Shown here: positions 14,682 through 23,116 of the stretch, piece after piece
Layout of the letters: each line of letters begins with the position of its first letter
Numbering within the stretch: the first letter of the stretch is position 1
Source: an uncultured Bacteroidales bacterium
GTDB taxonomy: Bacteria; Bacteroidota; Bacteroidia; Bacteroidales; FEN-979
Direction: 5' to 3'
Length of the DNA: 48,147 nucleotides
Assembly (NCBI GenBank): GCA_903837605.1
Contig: CAILVF010000033.1
Coordinates: forward strand, 1-48,147
Notes under the pieces: model-generated
Told to the model about the DNA's origin: nothing
What the model saw: the letters and a program-made list of their open reading frames with translations, nothing else
Databases searched by the model: none
Made by a program: the position numbers and the translations under genes

Positions 14682-16181
14682 ATGAAGATACCTAAATCTA
14701 TTTATAACTGGCTGAGCATCACCGGCATAATCCTTGTCGTCAACAGTCTCCTGCTCATGCTTATCGTCCTGATCTTCTCCTTCCTTGCAAGGGACACCAA
14801 TACTTACCTGGGCGTATTTCTTTATATCGTCCTCCCTGCATTCTTCGTACTAGGGCTTATCATCATTCCCATTGGGATGCTTTTCTCCTTCCGCAAAAAA
14901 TACGAAGAGATCGACCCTACGTTACGCTGGCCCATCCTGAATCTGAACCTCAGGAAACAGAGGAACGGCGTCATCAAAATATCCATTATCACCTTCGTTT
15001 TACTGCTGGTCTCTGCGGTCGGAAGCTACCAGGCTTTTCATTATACCGAATCTGTTGAGTTCTGCGGACAACTATGCCACAAGGTGATGAATCCTGAGTA
15101 TACCACATACATGCATTCGCCGCATGCGCGGGTTACCTGTGTTGAGTGCCACGTAGGACAAGGTGCCAGCTGGTATGTGAAATCAAAACTCTCGGGCCTG
15201 TACCAGGTGTATTCGGTGCTCTTTCATAAATATCCCACTCCCATCCCCACTCCTATTGCAAACCTGCGTCCTGCGAGGGAAACCTGCGAACGCTGCCACT
15301 GGCCCCAGAAATTTTATTCGCGTACCTTGCGTATACAGCAGGGATACCTTGCAAATAAAGCCAATACCGAGTGGAACATCTCGATGGTCATGAAGATAGG
15401 TCCGGAGCAGAGCGCTCTCGGGCTCACCGAAGGGATCCACTGGCATATCAACCAGAATTTCAAGATCGAATACGTGGCCTCCACCAAAGACCGTGAATCC
15501 ATTCCCTGGGTGCGCTACACCAACCTGAAAACAGGCGAAACCCGTGTTTTCGAGGATGAAGAGAACAAGCTCGACAAAAAAGCGCTGGACACCCTCCCGG
15601 TTCGTACGATGGACTGCATGGATTGCCATAACCGTCCCTCCCACCTCTACCGTTCGGCCCCGTTCTATGTTGACAATGCAATGGTTGCAGGCGCTATCCC
15701 CAAGGATATCCCCTATATCAAGAAAGCTGCAATGGAAGCTCTGAAAAACCCCTTCACCAACCAGGATACGGCCATGATGACGATCAAGTCGACCATCCTC
15801 GCTTTTTATTCCGATTCGCTGAAGGATATTCTCACCAGCCGCCGCAAGGATATTGACAAAGCCATCGCCGCCATCCAGGATGCTTACAATAACAATACAT
15901 TCCCCTCGATGAAAGTGGAATCGTCGTCTTATCTCAGCCATATCGGCCATCTCGAGAGCAACGGCTGTTTCCGCTGCCATTCCGACAAGCATAAGTCGGC
16001 CGACGGCAAACTGATCTCGAAAAGCTGTGACCTTTGCCACACTATCGTTGCCCAGGGGCCGACAGGGAATATCGCCTATTCCACCTTCGACAAACCCCTG
16101 CCATTTGAGCACCCGGTTAACGTGAAGGATAACTGGAAGACATATTTCTGCACGGAGTGCCATAAGAAATTGTTCGAGTAG
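14682..16181 (+). CDS. Membrane-bound NapC/NirT-type multihaem cytochrome c
   Basis: 499 residues. Three hydrophobic segments at about 12-35, 44-66 and 98-116 anchor it in the inner membrane. Seven c-type haem motifs follow: CGQLCH (a CxxxCH form), CVECH, CERCH, CMDCH, CFRCH, CDLCH and CTECH. The segment PEYTTYMHSPHARVTCVECH is typical of a NapC/NirT/cytochrome c3-like family in Bacteroidota. It probably passes electrons from the quinol pool to periplasmic partners in anaerobic or microaerobic respiration; no reductase gene is next to it. It has its own TTG-N19-TACCTTTG promoter and is followed at once by a heptamer tract. Confidence 0.9.
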   Translation: MKIPKSIYNWLSITGIILVVNSLLLMLIVLIFSFLARDTNTYLGVFLYIVLPAFFVLGLIIIPIGMLFSFRKKYEEIDPTLRWPILNLNLRKQRNGVIKISIITFVLLLVSAVGSYQAFHYTESVEFCGQLCHKVMNPEYTTYMHSPHARVTCVECHVGQGASWYVKSKLSGLYQVYSVLFHKYPTPIPTPIANLRPARETCERCHWPQKFYSRTLRIQQGYLANKANTEWNISMVMKIGPEQSALGLTEGIHWHINQNFKIEYVASTKDRESIPWVRYTNLKTGETRVFEDEENKLDKKALDTLPVRTMDCMDCHNRPSHLYRSAPFYVDNAMVAGAIPKDIPYIKKAAMEALKNPFTNQDTAMMTIKSTILAFYSDSLKDILTSRRKDIDKAIAAIQDAYNNNTFPSMKVESSSYLSHIGHLESNGCFRCHSDKHKSADGKLISKSCDLCHTIVAQGPTGNIAYSTFDKPLPFEHPVNVKDNWKTYFCTECHKKLFE

Positions 16182-16182
16182 A

Positions 16183-16375
16183 GACCAGGTACTGGGCACT
16201 GGGCACTGGGCACTGGGCACTGGGTATCAGGTACTGGGCGCCAGGTGCTGGGCAAAAAACCCAGAACCTGTTTCCTGTTTCCTGCTTCCTGCTTCCTGCT
16301 TCCTGTTTCCTGTTTCCTGTTTCCTGTTTCCTGCTTCCTGTTTCCTGCTTCCTGCTTCCTGGTGCCCAGTACCCA
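16183..16375. repeat. Two-phase heptamer tract bounded by an inverted repeat
   Basis: From the TAG of the cytochrome gene the sequence runs as CTGGGCA-type heptamers, then switches at about 16260 to CCTGTTT/CCTGCTT heptamers. GGTACTGGGCGCCAGG (16230-16245) and CCTGGTGCCCAGTACC (16358-16373) are inverted repeats matching at 15 of 16 positions, enclosing the second block. The tract ends ten bases before the -7 box of the next gene. Confidence 0.9.
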
Positions 16376-16384
16376 AATTTCTCC

Positions 16385-16392
16385 TACCTTTG
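16385..16392 (+). promoter_or_regulatory. -7 box TACCTTTG for the DAHP synthase/chorismate mutase gene
   Basis: Perfect TAnnTTTG 17 bases before the ATG at 16410. No TTG at the standard distance, where the heptamer tract ends. Confidence 0.55.
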
Positions 16393-16409
16393 CTGCAACA
16401 TAGAGCGCA

Positions 16410-17501
16410 ATGACCCCTCCTCTCCATATCACACCGATTAAGTCCTGGCTCCCCTACGACAGCCGGCCCCTTGTGGTTTCCGGGCCATGCAGCGCCGAAA
16501 CCGAGAAGCAGGTGCGCGAAACGGCTTTGGCACTCGCGAAGATCCCCGAAGTAAAAGTGTTTCGTGCGGGTATCTGGAAACCGCGTACAAGGCCATCCGC
16601 CTTCGAAGGAGTAGGAAAAAAAGGACTGAAGTGGTTGCAGAAAGTAAAGCAGGATACCGGTTTGCTGCTGACGGTGGAAGTCGCTTCCCCAACACATGTG
16701 CAGGATGCGCTGGAACATGATATCGATATCCTGTGGATTGGCGCCCGTACCGTGGTCAACCCGTTCTCGATACAGGAAATAGGCGAGGCTTTGAAGGGAC
16801 ACGATATCCCCCTGATGATCAAAAACCCCCTGAACCCTGACCTTCACACCTGGACGGGAGCTATAGAACGGTTCAACCAGCTTGGCATAAAGAAAATGGT
16901 CGCCGTACACCGCGGGTTCTCCTTTTTCAACCGCAGCCCCTACCGCAACGCCCCCATGTGGGAGATCCCCATCGAGCTCATGTGCATGTATCCCAAAATG
17001 CCCATGCTCAGCGATCCCAGCCATATCTGCGGAAACAGGGAACTTATCCTCCCCACCGCCCAGAAAGCTATGGACCTCGAGATGACCGGTCTTATGATCG
17101 AGACCCATTACCGTCCCGAAGAAGCGCTTACCGACAAGCGACAGCAAATCACCCCCGCCCAGCTTGAAAAGATGTTGAAATCGCTAGTGATCCGCAAGGA
17201 AACCGGGTCGCCTGCATTCAAGACCAAACTGGAAGGCCTGAGAAGCGAGATCGATAAGCTGGATGAGGAACTTATCGATATTTTAGCCCGGAGGATGAGC
17301 GTGGTGGAGGAGATCGGGCGTTATAAGAAAGAAAACCGCATTACGATTTTACAGCTGAAACGCTGGAACAAGATCATCCGCGACCGCATCGAACACGGCA
17401 TACGGCTGGGCCTTAACCGTGAATTCGTCATCAGGCTGCTCGAAGCCATCCACGACGAAACCATCCAGAAGCAAATGGATGTAATGAACCGAAAGACATG
17501 A
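16410..17501 (+). CDS. Bifunctional DAHP synthase/chorismate mutase
   Basis: 363 residues. Residues about 1-265 are a DAHP synthase of the KDO8P-synthase-like type: RPLVVSGPCSAETEKQV, VFRAGIWKPRTRPSAFEGVG, DILWIGARTVVNPFSIQEI, PLMIKNPLNPD and MLSDPSHICGNREL. Residues about 270-363 are an AroQ-type chorismate mutase: LRSEIDKLDEELIDILARRM and VVEEIGRYKKENRITILQ. The enzyme makes DAHP from PEP and erythrose 4-phosphate and converts chorismate to prephenate; in related fusions the mutase domain also senses pathway products. It is a normal Bacteroidota fusion. No other aromatic pathway gene is adjacent. Confidence 0.95.
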   Translation: MTPPLHITPIKSWLPYDSRPLVVSGPCSAETEKQVRETALALAKIPEVKVFRAGIWKPRTRPSAFEGVGKKGLKWLQKVKQDTGLLLTVEVASPTHVQDALEHDIDILWIGARTVVNPFSIQEIGEALKGHDIPLMIKNPLNPDLHTWTGAIERFNQLGIKKMVAVHRGFSFFNRSPYRNAPMWEIPIELMCMYPKMPMLSDPSHICGNRELILPTAQKAMDLEMTGLMIETHYRPEEALTDKRQQITPAQLEKMLKSLVIRKETGSPAFKTKLEGLRSEIDKLDEELIDILARRMSVVEEIGRYKKENRITILQLKRWNKIIRDRIEHGIRLGLNREFVIRLLEAIHDETIQKQMDVMNRKT

Positions 17502-17588
17502 TTTGTGGCTCGTCCTTCGCAACACCTTTCAGCAGTCAGTAATTTCACCCTCTCATCTCAGGCATGTATCAATTTCTTTTTCCCTATT

Positions 17589-17618
17589 TTGCAATTCTAA
17601 AAATCTTATTTAGATTTG
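17589..17618 (+). promoter_or_regulatory. Promoter TTG-N19-TAGATTTG
   Basis: TTG at 17589-17591 and TAGATTTG at 17611-17618 with a 19-base spacer, 21 bases before the ATG at 17640. It rules out the in-frame ATG at 17616, which lies within the -7 box region. Confidence 0.7.
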
Positions 17619-17639
17619 TACCAAATTAAAATTGGAATT

Positions 17640-18110
17640 ATGAGAATCAAACTTTATATAATATCTCTTGGAATATTTGCAATCGCGGCAGGATCCTGTA
17701 AAAAGAAGACTGATGACACAACGCCTGTAAATCCTTCACCAACTACAGGCACGTTCAGTTGCAAAGTCAATGGGACTGCCTTCACGGCTGATTCGGCAAG
17801 TTATTCCAGCAATACAATACAAACTTTTATCCTTGCCTATAAAGGAGGCCGCGCCGAGTTCGAGATCAATCTCAACGGGATCATTGCCGCAACTTATACC
17901 ATCGGGGTATATAATGATTTTATCTATTGGCCCACTGCCACAGCCTATTCAGGCGGGAACGGCGGGACCCTGGTAATTTCGACCTATGATAATTCGGCAA
18001 ACCAGGTTACCGGCTCTTTCAGTAACATCAACACGGATGGTCCGGGGGGAACATTCGTCATTACCGAGGGCGTTTTCAGCAAAATTCCCAAACGCTCATC
18101 AGATGTTTAA
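17640..18110 (+). CDS. Small lipoprotein, DUF6252-like
   Basis: 156 residues starting MRIKLYIISLGIFAIAAGSC, a lipoprotein signal with the lipid-bearing Cys at about residue 20. The mature part, FSCKVNGTAFTADSASY followed by LAYKGGRAEFEINLNGIIAA and GGTLVISTYDNSANQVTGSF, matches the small all-beta Bacteroidota lipoproteins of the DUF6252 type. The function is unknown. It converges on the M14 peptidase gene and their stop codons share the palindrome TTAA, a four-base tail-to-tail overlap. Confidence 0.7.
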   Translation: MRIKLYIISLGIFAIAAGSCKKKTDDTTPVNPSPTTGTFSCKVNGTAFTADSASYSSNTIQTFILAYKGGRAEFEINLNGIIAATYTIGVYNDFIYWPTATAYSGGNGGTLVISTYDNSANQVTGSFSNINTDGPGGTFVITEGVFSKIPKRSSDV

Positions 18111-20494
18111 TGAGCAACCAACAGCTTTTTAACGGCTGATGTCCCGAAATCCCCGTTAATCCTGTACAGATAGATCCCTGCCGGAAGGCCGGAAACATCA
18201 AATTTTATGCTGCCTTCGGATGAGTTAAGGGGTAGTTCCTTAATGATGATGCCGCGTGAATCGAACAGCTGGAACCTGCAGTTGCCGGTTTCTTTTCCGG
18301 GCAGCTGGTAATTCACAGCAAGCCCGGCAATAGCGGGATTCGGCATGGCGTCAGAGATAAATCCAAGAATCAGGCCGCCAGGATCTGTCGCGTTATAAGT
18401 CATGTCGACCACGCTCACTTTGAAATCGTCAACATAGATGCCATCACCCTGGACCCCGTCGTAGTTTGAATTCATGGAGAACATGGCGAGCAATTCCCCG
18501 CCGGCCGTGTTTTGCAGCACAACCCTGTCCTGGTCCCAGTTGGTGAACCCGTCGTAAATGGGGTTCGGGAAATCCTGGTCCGTCGAACCCTTATTTGTAA
18601 ACCTTGTAGACTGCTTTGTCCAGTTGGTCCCGTTGTCGAGGGAAGTTGAGAACTGGGCGTAGTCCATACTTTTTTCTATCCCGTAACGGATCCAGAATTC
18701 GATCACGGCTACAGGAGACTCCGTTACTGGGATGTTGTTTTTCAGGCTTACGTTGTATTGGATGTAATCTCCGTAAGGACCGTTCGGGGAATCGGCCAGG
18801 GACTTGGATGCCGAATGATAAGCCCTGCCCGAGACATTCCAGTGGCTTGACGTCCAGTTGTCCATGGTATTACAGCTGTCGCTCAGCAGCACCATAGGCC
18901 ATCCGTAATACTTTGTAATGGTGTCGCTGGTGATAGTGAGTCCGTTATTGATCTGCCAGATATACCGGTATGGCTGGCCTATCCGGATCCCCGGTTTCAG
19001 GGAATATGAAACGGAATCGGTATACAGGGCGTGCCTGGCAGGATCATGAATGATTTTGGCAGGGCCGACGCTTGCAAATAACAAAGTGTCAAGGGGTTTA
19101 ACCGATACCGTGTAATCGGTGTTGCCGGTCAGACCGAGGCGTTTGAACCTGAAGGGGAAATACCCGTCCCGCCTGGGATTGATAACAGTTCCCATATCTG
19201 TGACTTCGGCATAAGGCAAGGTAAGCCGGGCTGCTTCGAGGTTTGCGTAAACGTTTTCTTCGGCCAGGGGGAGTATACGCCCTACAACGGGCCAGAAACC
19301 GTCATAGTCATTCCCGGTTTCGGTGGTAAAGCATATGATGCCTGGCTTAAGCGTGGTCTCCCCGTATTCCCAGTCCATGGCATCCCCGTTGGTGTTGTAT
19401 AATACCAAACCGGCTGTACCGCATACATAGCCGTTCTGTGCCATCATATGGTCGGTGAATGCATATTCAGTAAGGCTGTCGGGAGTCGGCTCTGTAATGT
19501 AACACCAGGGATAAAGCGTTTCATCGGCATAGGTATGATAGTTGTAAACCATGCTAAAGGTTTTCGCCACGCAGAAATTACGGAAGTCCTGTGTCTCAGT
19601 TTCAGAAAAGGGCGAGCTGCCCCGGTAAGTTTCCGACCATGGGTCGGGTGAAGAACCTATATTATCGTATCCCCACTCGTAAGAGAAGTTGCGGTTAAGA
19701 TCCACGCCATAGTACCCGCTCCCTGTGTTTTTCCTGTTCTTGCGCCACATCCCTCCGCCGGCCGGGTCGGTCAGGTAATTATAGGCATACCCGTCGGGAT
19801 TCATCACGGGGATGAAATACAGCTCGAGGTTGTCGACCAGGTACTTCACCCCGGCATTGGTATTGTAATTCTCAAGCAGGTACCACATGAAGAACATCAG
19901 CTGCTGCATGCCCATAGGTTCGCGGGCGTGGATGAGGGAGTTATACTCTATCCTGGGTTTAGCGGAGTTCTCATCGGGGGTGTTGGAGATCTTCACATAA
20001 TAGATGCTGCGCCCTTCGAATGTGAGCATGTTTCCCACCGCCGCTTTCGTACTGATGAGGTTGGGATAAAAATACCGCATGCTGTCAAGTTCGTTCAGCA
20101 CCTCGTCGGGAGTGTAATATCCCCCCATGGAACCCAGCTCGAAATGCACAGGAACGGGGTAAGGGTATGACATTGCACTCTTGGTGCGGATCTGTTTGTT
20201 GATCCCGTCTATCTCCTGCAGCGCAGCTTTATTGCGCCCGGAAATATATTTTGAATAATCCTGGCGGATGACATCCACTGTAAACCCCGCCTTGATGATC
20301 TTTGCAACCTCTCCTTCCGAGAGCACGGTTCCCCAGGTACCGTTCCTGTAAATCCCCTCGTCAACGGCTATTCCAAGCGATGCGATGGTCCTGAGGCCTC
20401 CTGCTGAAGCATGAACTTTGACTTCCTGGTAGATCTGCGCACTGAGCAGAGCAGGCAGCATGAGCAACGCGAGCATGTATAGGATGTGTTTCAT
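18107..20494 (-). CDS. Secreted M14 zinc carboxypeptidase with T9SS sorting domain
   Basis: 795 residues from the ATG at 20494, which gives the signal peptide MKHILYMLALLMLPALLSAQ; the longer in-frame start would bury it. The M14 catalytic domain spans about 110-430: zinc ligands HAREP (H189, E192) and H320 in YNYHTYADE, catalytic E392 in FTTETG, and substrate motif DLNRNF. A beta-sandwich/MAM- or CUB-like middle region follows (about 580-700, including DYAQFSTSLDNGTNWTK). The end (NPAIAGLAVNYQL, then GIYLYRINGDFGTSAVKKLL) is a T9SS type A sorting domain. It should be exported by T9SS and trim C-terminal residues from extracellular peptides. Confidence 0.93.
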   Translation of the reverse strand: MKHILYMLALLMLPALLSAQIYQEVKVHASAGGLRTIASLGIAVDEGIYRNGTWGTVLSEGEVAKIIKAGFTVDVIRQDYSKYISGRNKAALQEIDGINKQIRTKSAMSYPYPVPVHFELGSMGGYYTPDEVLNELDSMRYFYPNLISTKAAVGNMLTFEGRSIYYVKISNTPDENSAKPRIEYNSLIHAREPMGMQQLMFFMWYLLENYNTNAGVKYLVDNLELYFIPVMNPDGYAYNYLTDPAGGGMWRKNRKNTGSGYYGVDLNRNFSYEWGYDNIGSSPDPWSETYRGSSPFSETETQDFRNFCVAKTFSMVYNYHTYADETLYPWCYITEPTPDSLTEYAFTDHMMAQNGYVCGTAGLVLYNTNGDAMDWEYGETTLKPGIICFTTETGNDYDGFWPVVGRILPLAEENVYANLEAARLTLPYAEVTDMGTVINPRRDGYFPFRFKRLGLTGNTDYTVSVKPLDTLLFASVGPAKIIHDPARHALYTDSVSYSLKPGIRIGQPYRYIWQINNGLTITSDTITKYYGWPMVLLSDSCNTMDNWTSSHWNVSGRAYHSASKSLADSPNGPYGDYIQYNVSLKNNIPVTESPVAVIEFWIRYGIEKSMDYAQFSTSLDNGTNWTKQSTRFTNKGSTDQDFPNPIYDGFTNWDQDRVVLQNTAGGELLAMFSMNSNYDGVQGDGIYVDDFKVSVVDMTYNATDPGGLILGFISDAMPNPAIAGLAVNYQLPGKETGNCRFQLFDSRGIIIKELPLNSSEGSIKFDVSGLPAGIYLYRINGDFGTSAVKKLLVAH

Positions 20495-20656
20495 GGTTTG
20501 CGTTTTGGCATTAATATGTACACAAATATCGGAAATAAAATAATTAATCGGAAATTTTGCATATGTGATTTTCGCTTGCATCTTCGTACTTCTTTAAAAA
20601 AACATGCTCAAACCATATCACTTTTCTCAGCATGACGGATTAAGGAGAAAATAAAG

Positions 20657-20664
20657 TACTTTTG
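20657..20664 (+). promoter_or_regulatory. -7 box TACTTTTG for ssb
   Basis: Perfect TAnnTTTG 21 bases before the ssb ATG at 20686. No TTG at the ideal spacing. Confidence 0.5.
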
Positions 20665-20685
20665 TTTCACTTAAAATTTACAAAC

Positions 20686-21114
20686 ATGGCAGCTGGAATC
20701 AACAAAGTGATTTTGGTAGGAAATCTCGGGAGGGATCCCGAGGTACAGAGGTTCGACAATGGAGTGAAGAAAGCAAGTTTCTCCCTCGCGACCACCGAAC
20801 AATACAAGGGTAAGGACGGCGAAAAGGCGTCGCATACCGAATGGCATAATATCGTGTTGTGGAGAGGGCTGGCTGAAGTTGCCGAAAACTACCTGAAGAA
20901 AGGGAATACAGTATATATCGAAGGCCGCATCCGGAAGAGGGAATATGAGGATAAGGACGGTGTGAAGAAGTTCATCTACGAGATCATGGGCGATGTGCTC
21001 CAGATGCTTGGCGGTGGAGGTGGCGCACGCCGTGAAGAGGGAGGTGCACCTGCATCGGCCGACAAAGAAGAATCGTTCGTTCCTCCTACACCGGAGGATG
21101 ATTTGCCGTTTTAA
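20686..21114 (+). CDS. ssb: Single-stranded DNA-binding protein
   Basis: 142 residues. OB fold: INKVILVGNLGRDPEVQRF, then FSLATTEQYKGKDGEKASHT, EWHNIVLWRGLAEVAENYLK and KGNTVYIEGRIRKREYEDKD. A short Gly-rich linker leads to the acidic tip EDDLPF that recruits repair and replication proteins. The start is chosen from the family consensus and its spacing to the -7 box. In many Bacteroidota ssb sits with mutY, gldE and gldD; here gldD follows but gldE is missing from between them. Confidence 0.96.
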   Translation: MAAGINKVILVGNLGRDPEVQRFDNGVKKASFSLATTEQYKGKDGEKASHTEWHNIVLWRGLAEVAENYLKKGNTVYIEGRIRKREYEDKDGVKKFIYEIMGDVLQMLGGGGGARREEGGAPASADKEESFVPPTPEDDLPF

Positions 21115-21120
21115 TCAGTT

Positions 21121-21224
21121 CGCTCGCATCTTCACACCGCCGCTGGGGTTTGCTTCGCTGCACCCAAGGCGGCTTGTGTGAAATGCTTCGCTCAATACAT
21201 GCAGCTTATGTGAAGATGCGAGCG
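21121..21224. repeat. Family A palindromic repeat between ssb and gldD
   Basis: It begins seven bases after the ssb stop. Outer arms CGCTCGCATCTTCACA (21121-21136) and TGTGAAGATGCGAGCG (21209-21224) are a perfect 16-bp inverted repeat. Inside, GGCGGCTTGTGTGAAATGC (about 21168-21186) can pair instead with the first arm, giving alternative hairpins; an inner GGGT/ACCC stem is conserved in position with the copies near lnt. Confidence 0.9.
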
Positions 21225-21262
21225 ACATAACGCCATCACCTTCATCATGTCATAACGACCTC

Positions 21263-21841
21263 ATGAAACATTTCATCCTGATCTTTCTCCTGGTATCAGC
21301 TCTATACAGCTGCAACTCCGATTTTACACCAAAGCCGCGGGGATATTTCAGGATCGACCTTCCGCAGAAAGGATACCAGAAGTTCGATACGACCTATCCG
21401 TTTACTTTCGAATACCCGGTATATGCGAAGATCGTGAAGGACAGCTCAAGGATGGGAGAGCTTTACTGGTTCAACATCGTATATAAGCCGTTTAACGCCC
21501 AGCTGCATTTCAGCTATAAGGTCGTCACCAATAACCTGAAACAATACCTGGATGATTCCCGCACCCTGGTGAACAAGCATATCCCGAAAGCGAATGCAAT
21601 ACAGCAGCGCGAGTACCTCGATCCGGCGAATAAGGTGTACGGACTTGTTTTCGACATCAAAGGATCCGATGCCGCATCCACTTACCAGTTTTATCTTACC
21701 GACAGTGTTGCGAAGTTCGTGAGGGGGGCCCTTTATTTCAACCTGGTCCCGAACAATGATTCCCTTCAGCCGGTTATTGGCTTCCTCAAGGAGGATATCG
21801 AGCATATGATCGCCACCTTCCGCTGGAAGAAATTGAAGTAA
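21263..21841 (+). CDS. gldD: Gliding motility lipoprotein GldD
   Basis: 192 residues. Lipoprotein signal with lipobox ALYSC at about residue 18. Mature start KPRGYFRIDLPQKGYQKFDT followed by YPFTFEYPVYAKI, and the end IGFLKEDIEHMIATFRWKKL, are characteristic of GldD, a lipoprotein needed for gliding and T9SS function in Flavobacterium. Its presence fits the T9SS cargoes in this window. The usual upstream partner gldE is absent here. It converges on the NRAMP-related gene with a 15-base gap. Confidence 0.93.
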   Translation: MKHFILIFLLVSALYSCNSDFTPKPRGYFRIDLPQKGYQKFDTTYPFTFEYPVYAKIVKDSSRMGELYWFNIVYKPFNAQLHFSYKVVTNNLKQYLDDSRTLVNKHIPKANAIQQREYLDPANKVYGLVFDIKGSDAASTYQFYLTDSVAKFVRGALYFNLVPNNDSLQPVIGFLKEDIEHMIATFRWKKLK

Positions 21842-21856
21842 CACAGTTATTTCAAA

Positions 21857-23104
21857 TCAAGTAAACAGCGGCATCACCAGCAGCATCAGCGAAAGCGCGA
21901 TCAGCACGCCTACCGCACCCCAGCCGATAATATTGTTCAGCGGCTTGTTCACATGCTCGCCCATGATCTTCTTGTTGTTCACCAGCAACATCATGCAAAC
22001 CAGTACCACCGGGAGGAAGATCCCGTTAAGCACCTGCGACCAGATGGAAATCCCGATCAGCGGTGCATTCGGCATCAGGATAATGATCGTTCCAATAGTG
22101 ATGATCATGGTGTAGAGGAAGTAAAATTCGGGGGCTTCTTTCCATTTCTTGTCGATGCCGGCTTCAAACCCGAAAGCTTCACATATATAAAACGAGGTGG
22201 CAATGGGGAGAATGGTGGCTGAAAATATGGATGCAACATACAATCCGAATGCAAACAATATATGCGAAAGCGTTCCTGCCAGTGGTTCCAGGGCCATGGC
22301 CGCGTCCTTGGCTTCATTGATGACAATGCCTTTGACATGCAGGGTGGATGCGCATGCAACGATGATAAAGAATGCAACCACGACCGTTACAATACAACCT
22401 ATTATGATATCGAGGAGGGTATAACCGTAATCCTTTATTTTCAGTCCTTTTTCTATGACGGACGACTGCATGTAGAACTGCATCCAGGGGGCGATGGTTG
22501 TACCGACAAGCCCTATCACCAGCGCCACCGATTTTGAGGTCATGTCCATTTGAGGGTGCACGATACTCTGCCCGATCTCGTGCCAGTTGGGTTTTCCAAG
22601 CAGGGCCGATATGACGTATACCAGCAGGGATGCGCTGAAGATGAGAAAGATCCGTTCGGCTATCGAATAACTCCCTTTCACAACTAAAAACCAGACCATC
22701 AGCGCCGAGAGCGGCACGGATATGTATTTTGAAATACCGAAGATCTCCATCGATCCTGCTACACCTGCAAACTCAGTGGTCGTATTCCCTATATCCGCAA
22801 TCAGCAGTCCGGTGAAAATAAAAAAGGTGATCTTAACCCCTGCGCTTTCGCGGATGAGGTCGGCAAGTCCTTTGCCTGTAACGATCCCCATGCGGGCGTT
22901 CATCTCCTGGATCACCACCAGCACTATGAATGCCGGGATCAGGGTCCAGATAAGTTTGTAGCCGTAAAGGGCGCCTGCTACCGAATAGGTGGTGATGCCG
23001 CCTGCATCATTATCCACGCTGCCTGTGATGATCCCGGGACCGAGGATGGCGAGGAAAAGCGCAACGCGTTTCCACCAGGAACGACGAAAATTGATAACTG
23101 CCAT
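21857..23104 (-). CDS. NRAMP-related divalent metal (probably magnesium-type) transporter
   Basis: 415 residues, about 11 membrane segments, with the SLC11/NRAMP fold. Segment 1 reads GSVDNDAGGITTYS, where classical Mn/Fe transporters have DPGN: the Asp is kept but Pro and Asn are replaced (DAGG). Segment 6 reads GTTIAPWMQFYMQS where classical members have the MPH methionine; here Ala replaces Met. Loss of that Met is known from NRAMP-related magnesium transporters (NRMT type), so Mg2+ or mixed Mg2+/Mn2+ transport is inferred. The gene starts 13 bases after the end of an MgtE-N/CBS/PRC gene, so the two form an operon, and that partner strengthens a magnesium role. Confidence 0.85.
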   Translation of the reverse strand: MAVINFRRSWWKRVALFLAILGPGIITGSVDNDAGGITTYSVAGALYGYKLIWTLIPAFIVLVVIQEMNARMGIVTGKGLADLIRESAGVKITFFIFTGLLIADIGNTTTEFAGVAGSMEIFGISKYISVPLSALMVWFLVVKGSYSIAERIFLIFSASLLVYVISALLGKPNWHEIGQSIVHPQMDMTSKSVALVIGLVGTTIAPWMQFYMQSSVIEKGLKIKDYGYTLLDIIIGCIVTVVVAFFIIVACASTLHVKGIVINEAKDAAMALEPLAGTLSHILFAFGLYVASIFSATILPIATSFYICEAFGFEAGIDKKWKEAPEFYFLYTMIITIGTIIILMPNAPLIGISIWSQVLNGIFLPVVLVCMMLLVNNKKIMGEHVNKPLNNIIGWGAVGVLIALSLMLLVMPLFT

Positions 23105-23116
23105 AGTCCTCCGGGT

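Noticed and set aside
14682..14830. CxxxCH motif of the first haem site as an anomaly
   Set aside because: This variant first site occurs in a known branch of NapC/NirT-like cytochromes, so it is not unusual by itself.
15183..16220. 345-residue open frame opposite the multihaem cytochrome
   Set aside because: It is antisense to a gene with seven haem motifs; no family features of its own.
16227..17147. Long minus-strand frame over the DAHP synthase/chorismate mutase gene
   Set aside because: Antisense to a well-conserved enzyme and continued by the heptamer tract.
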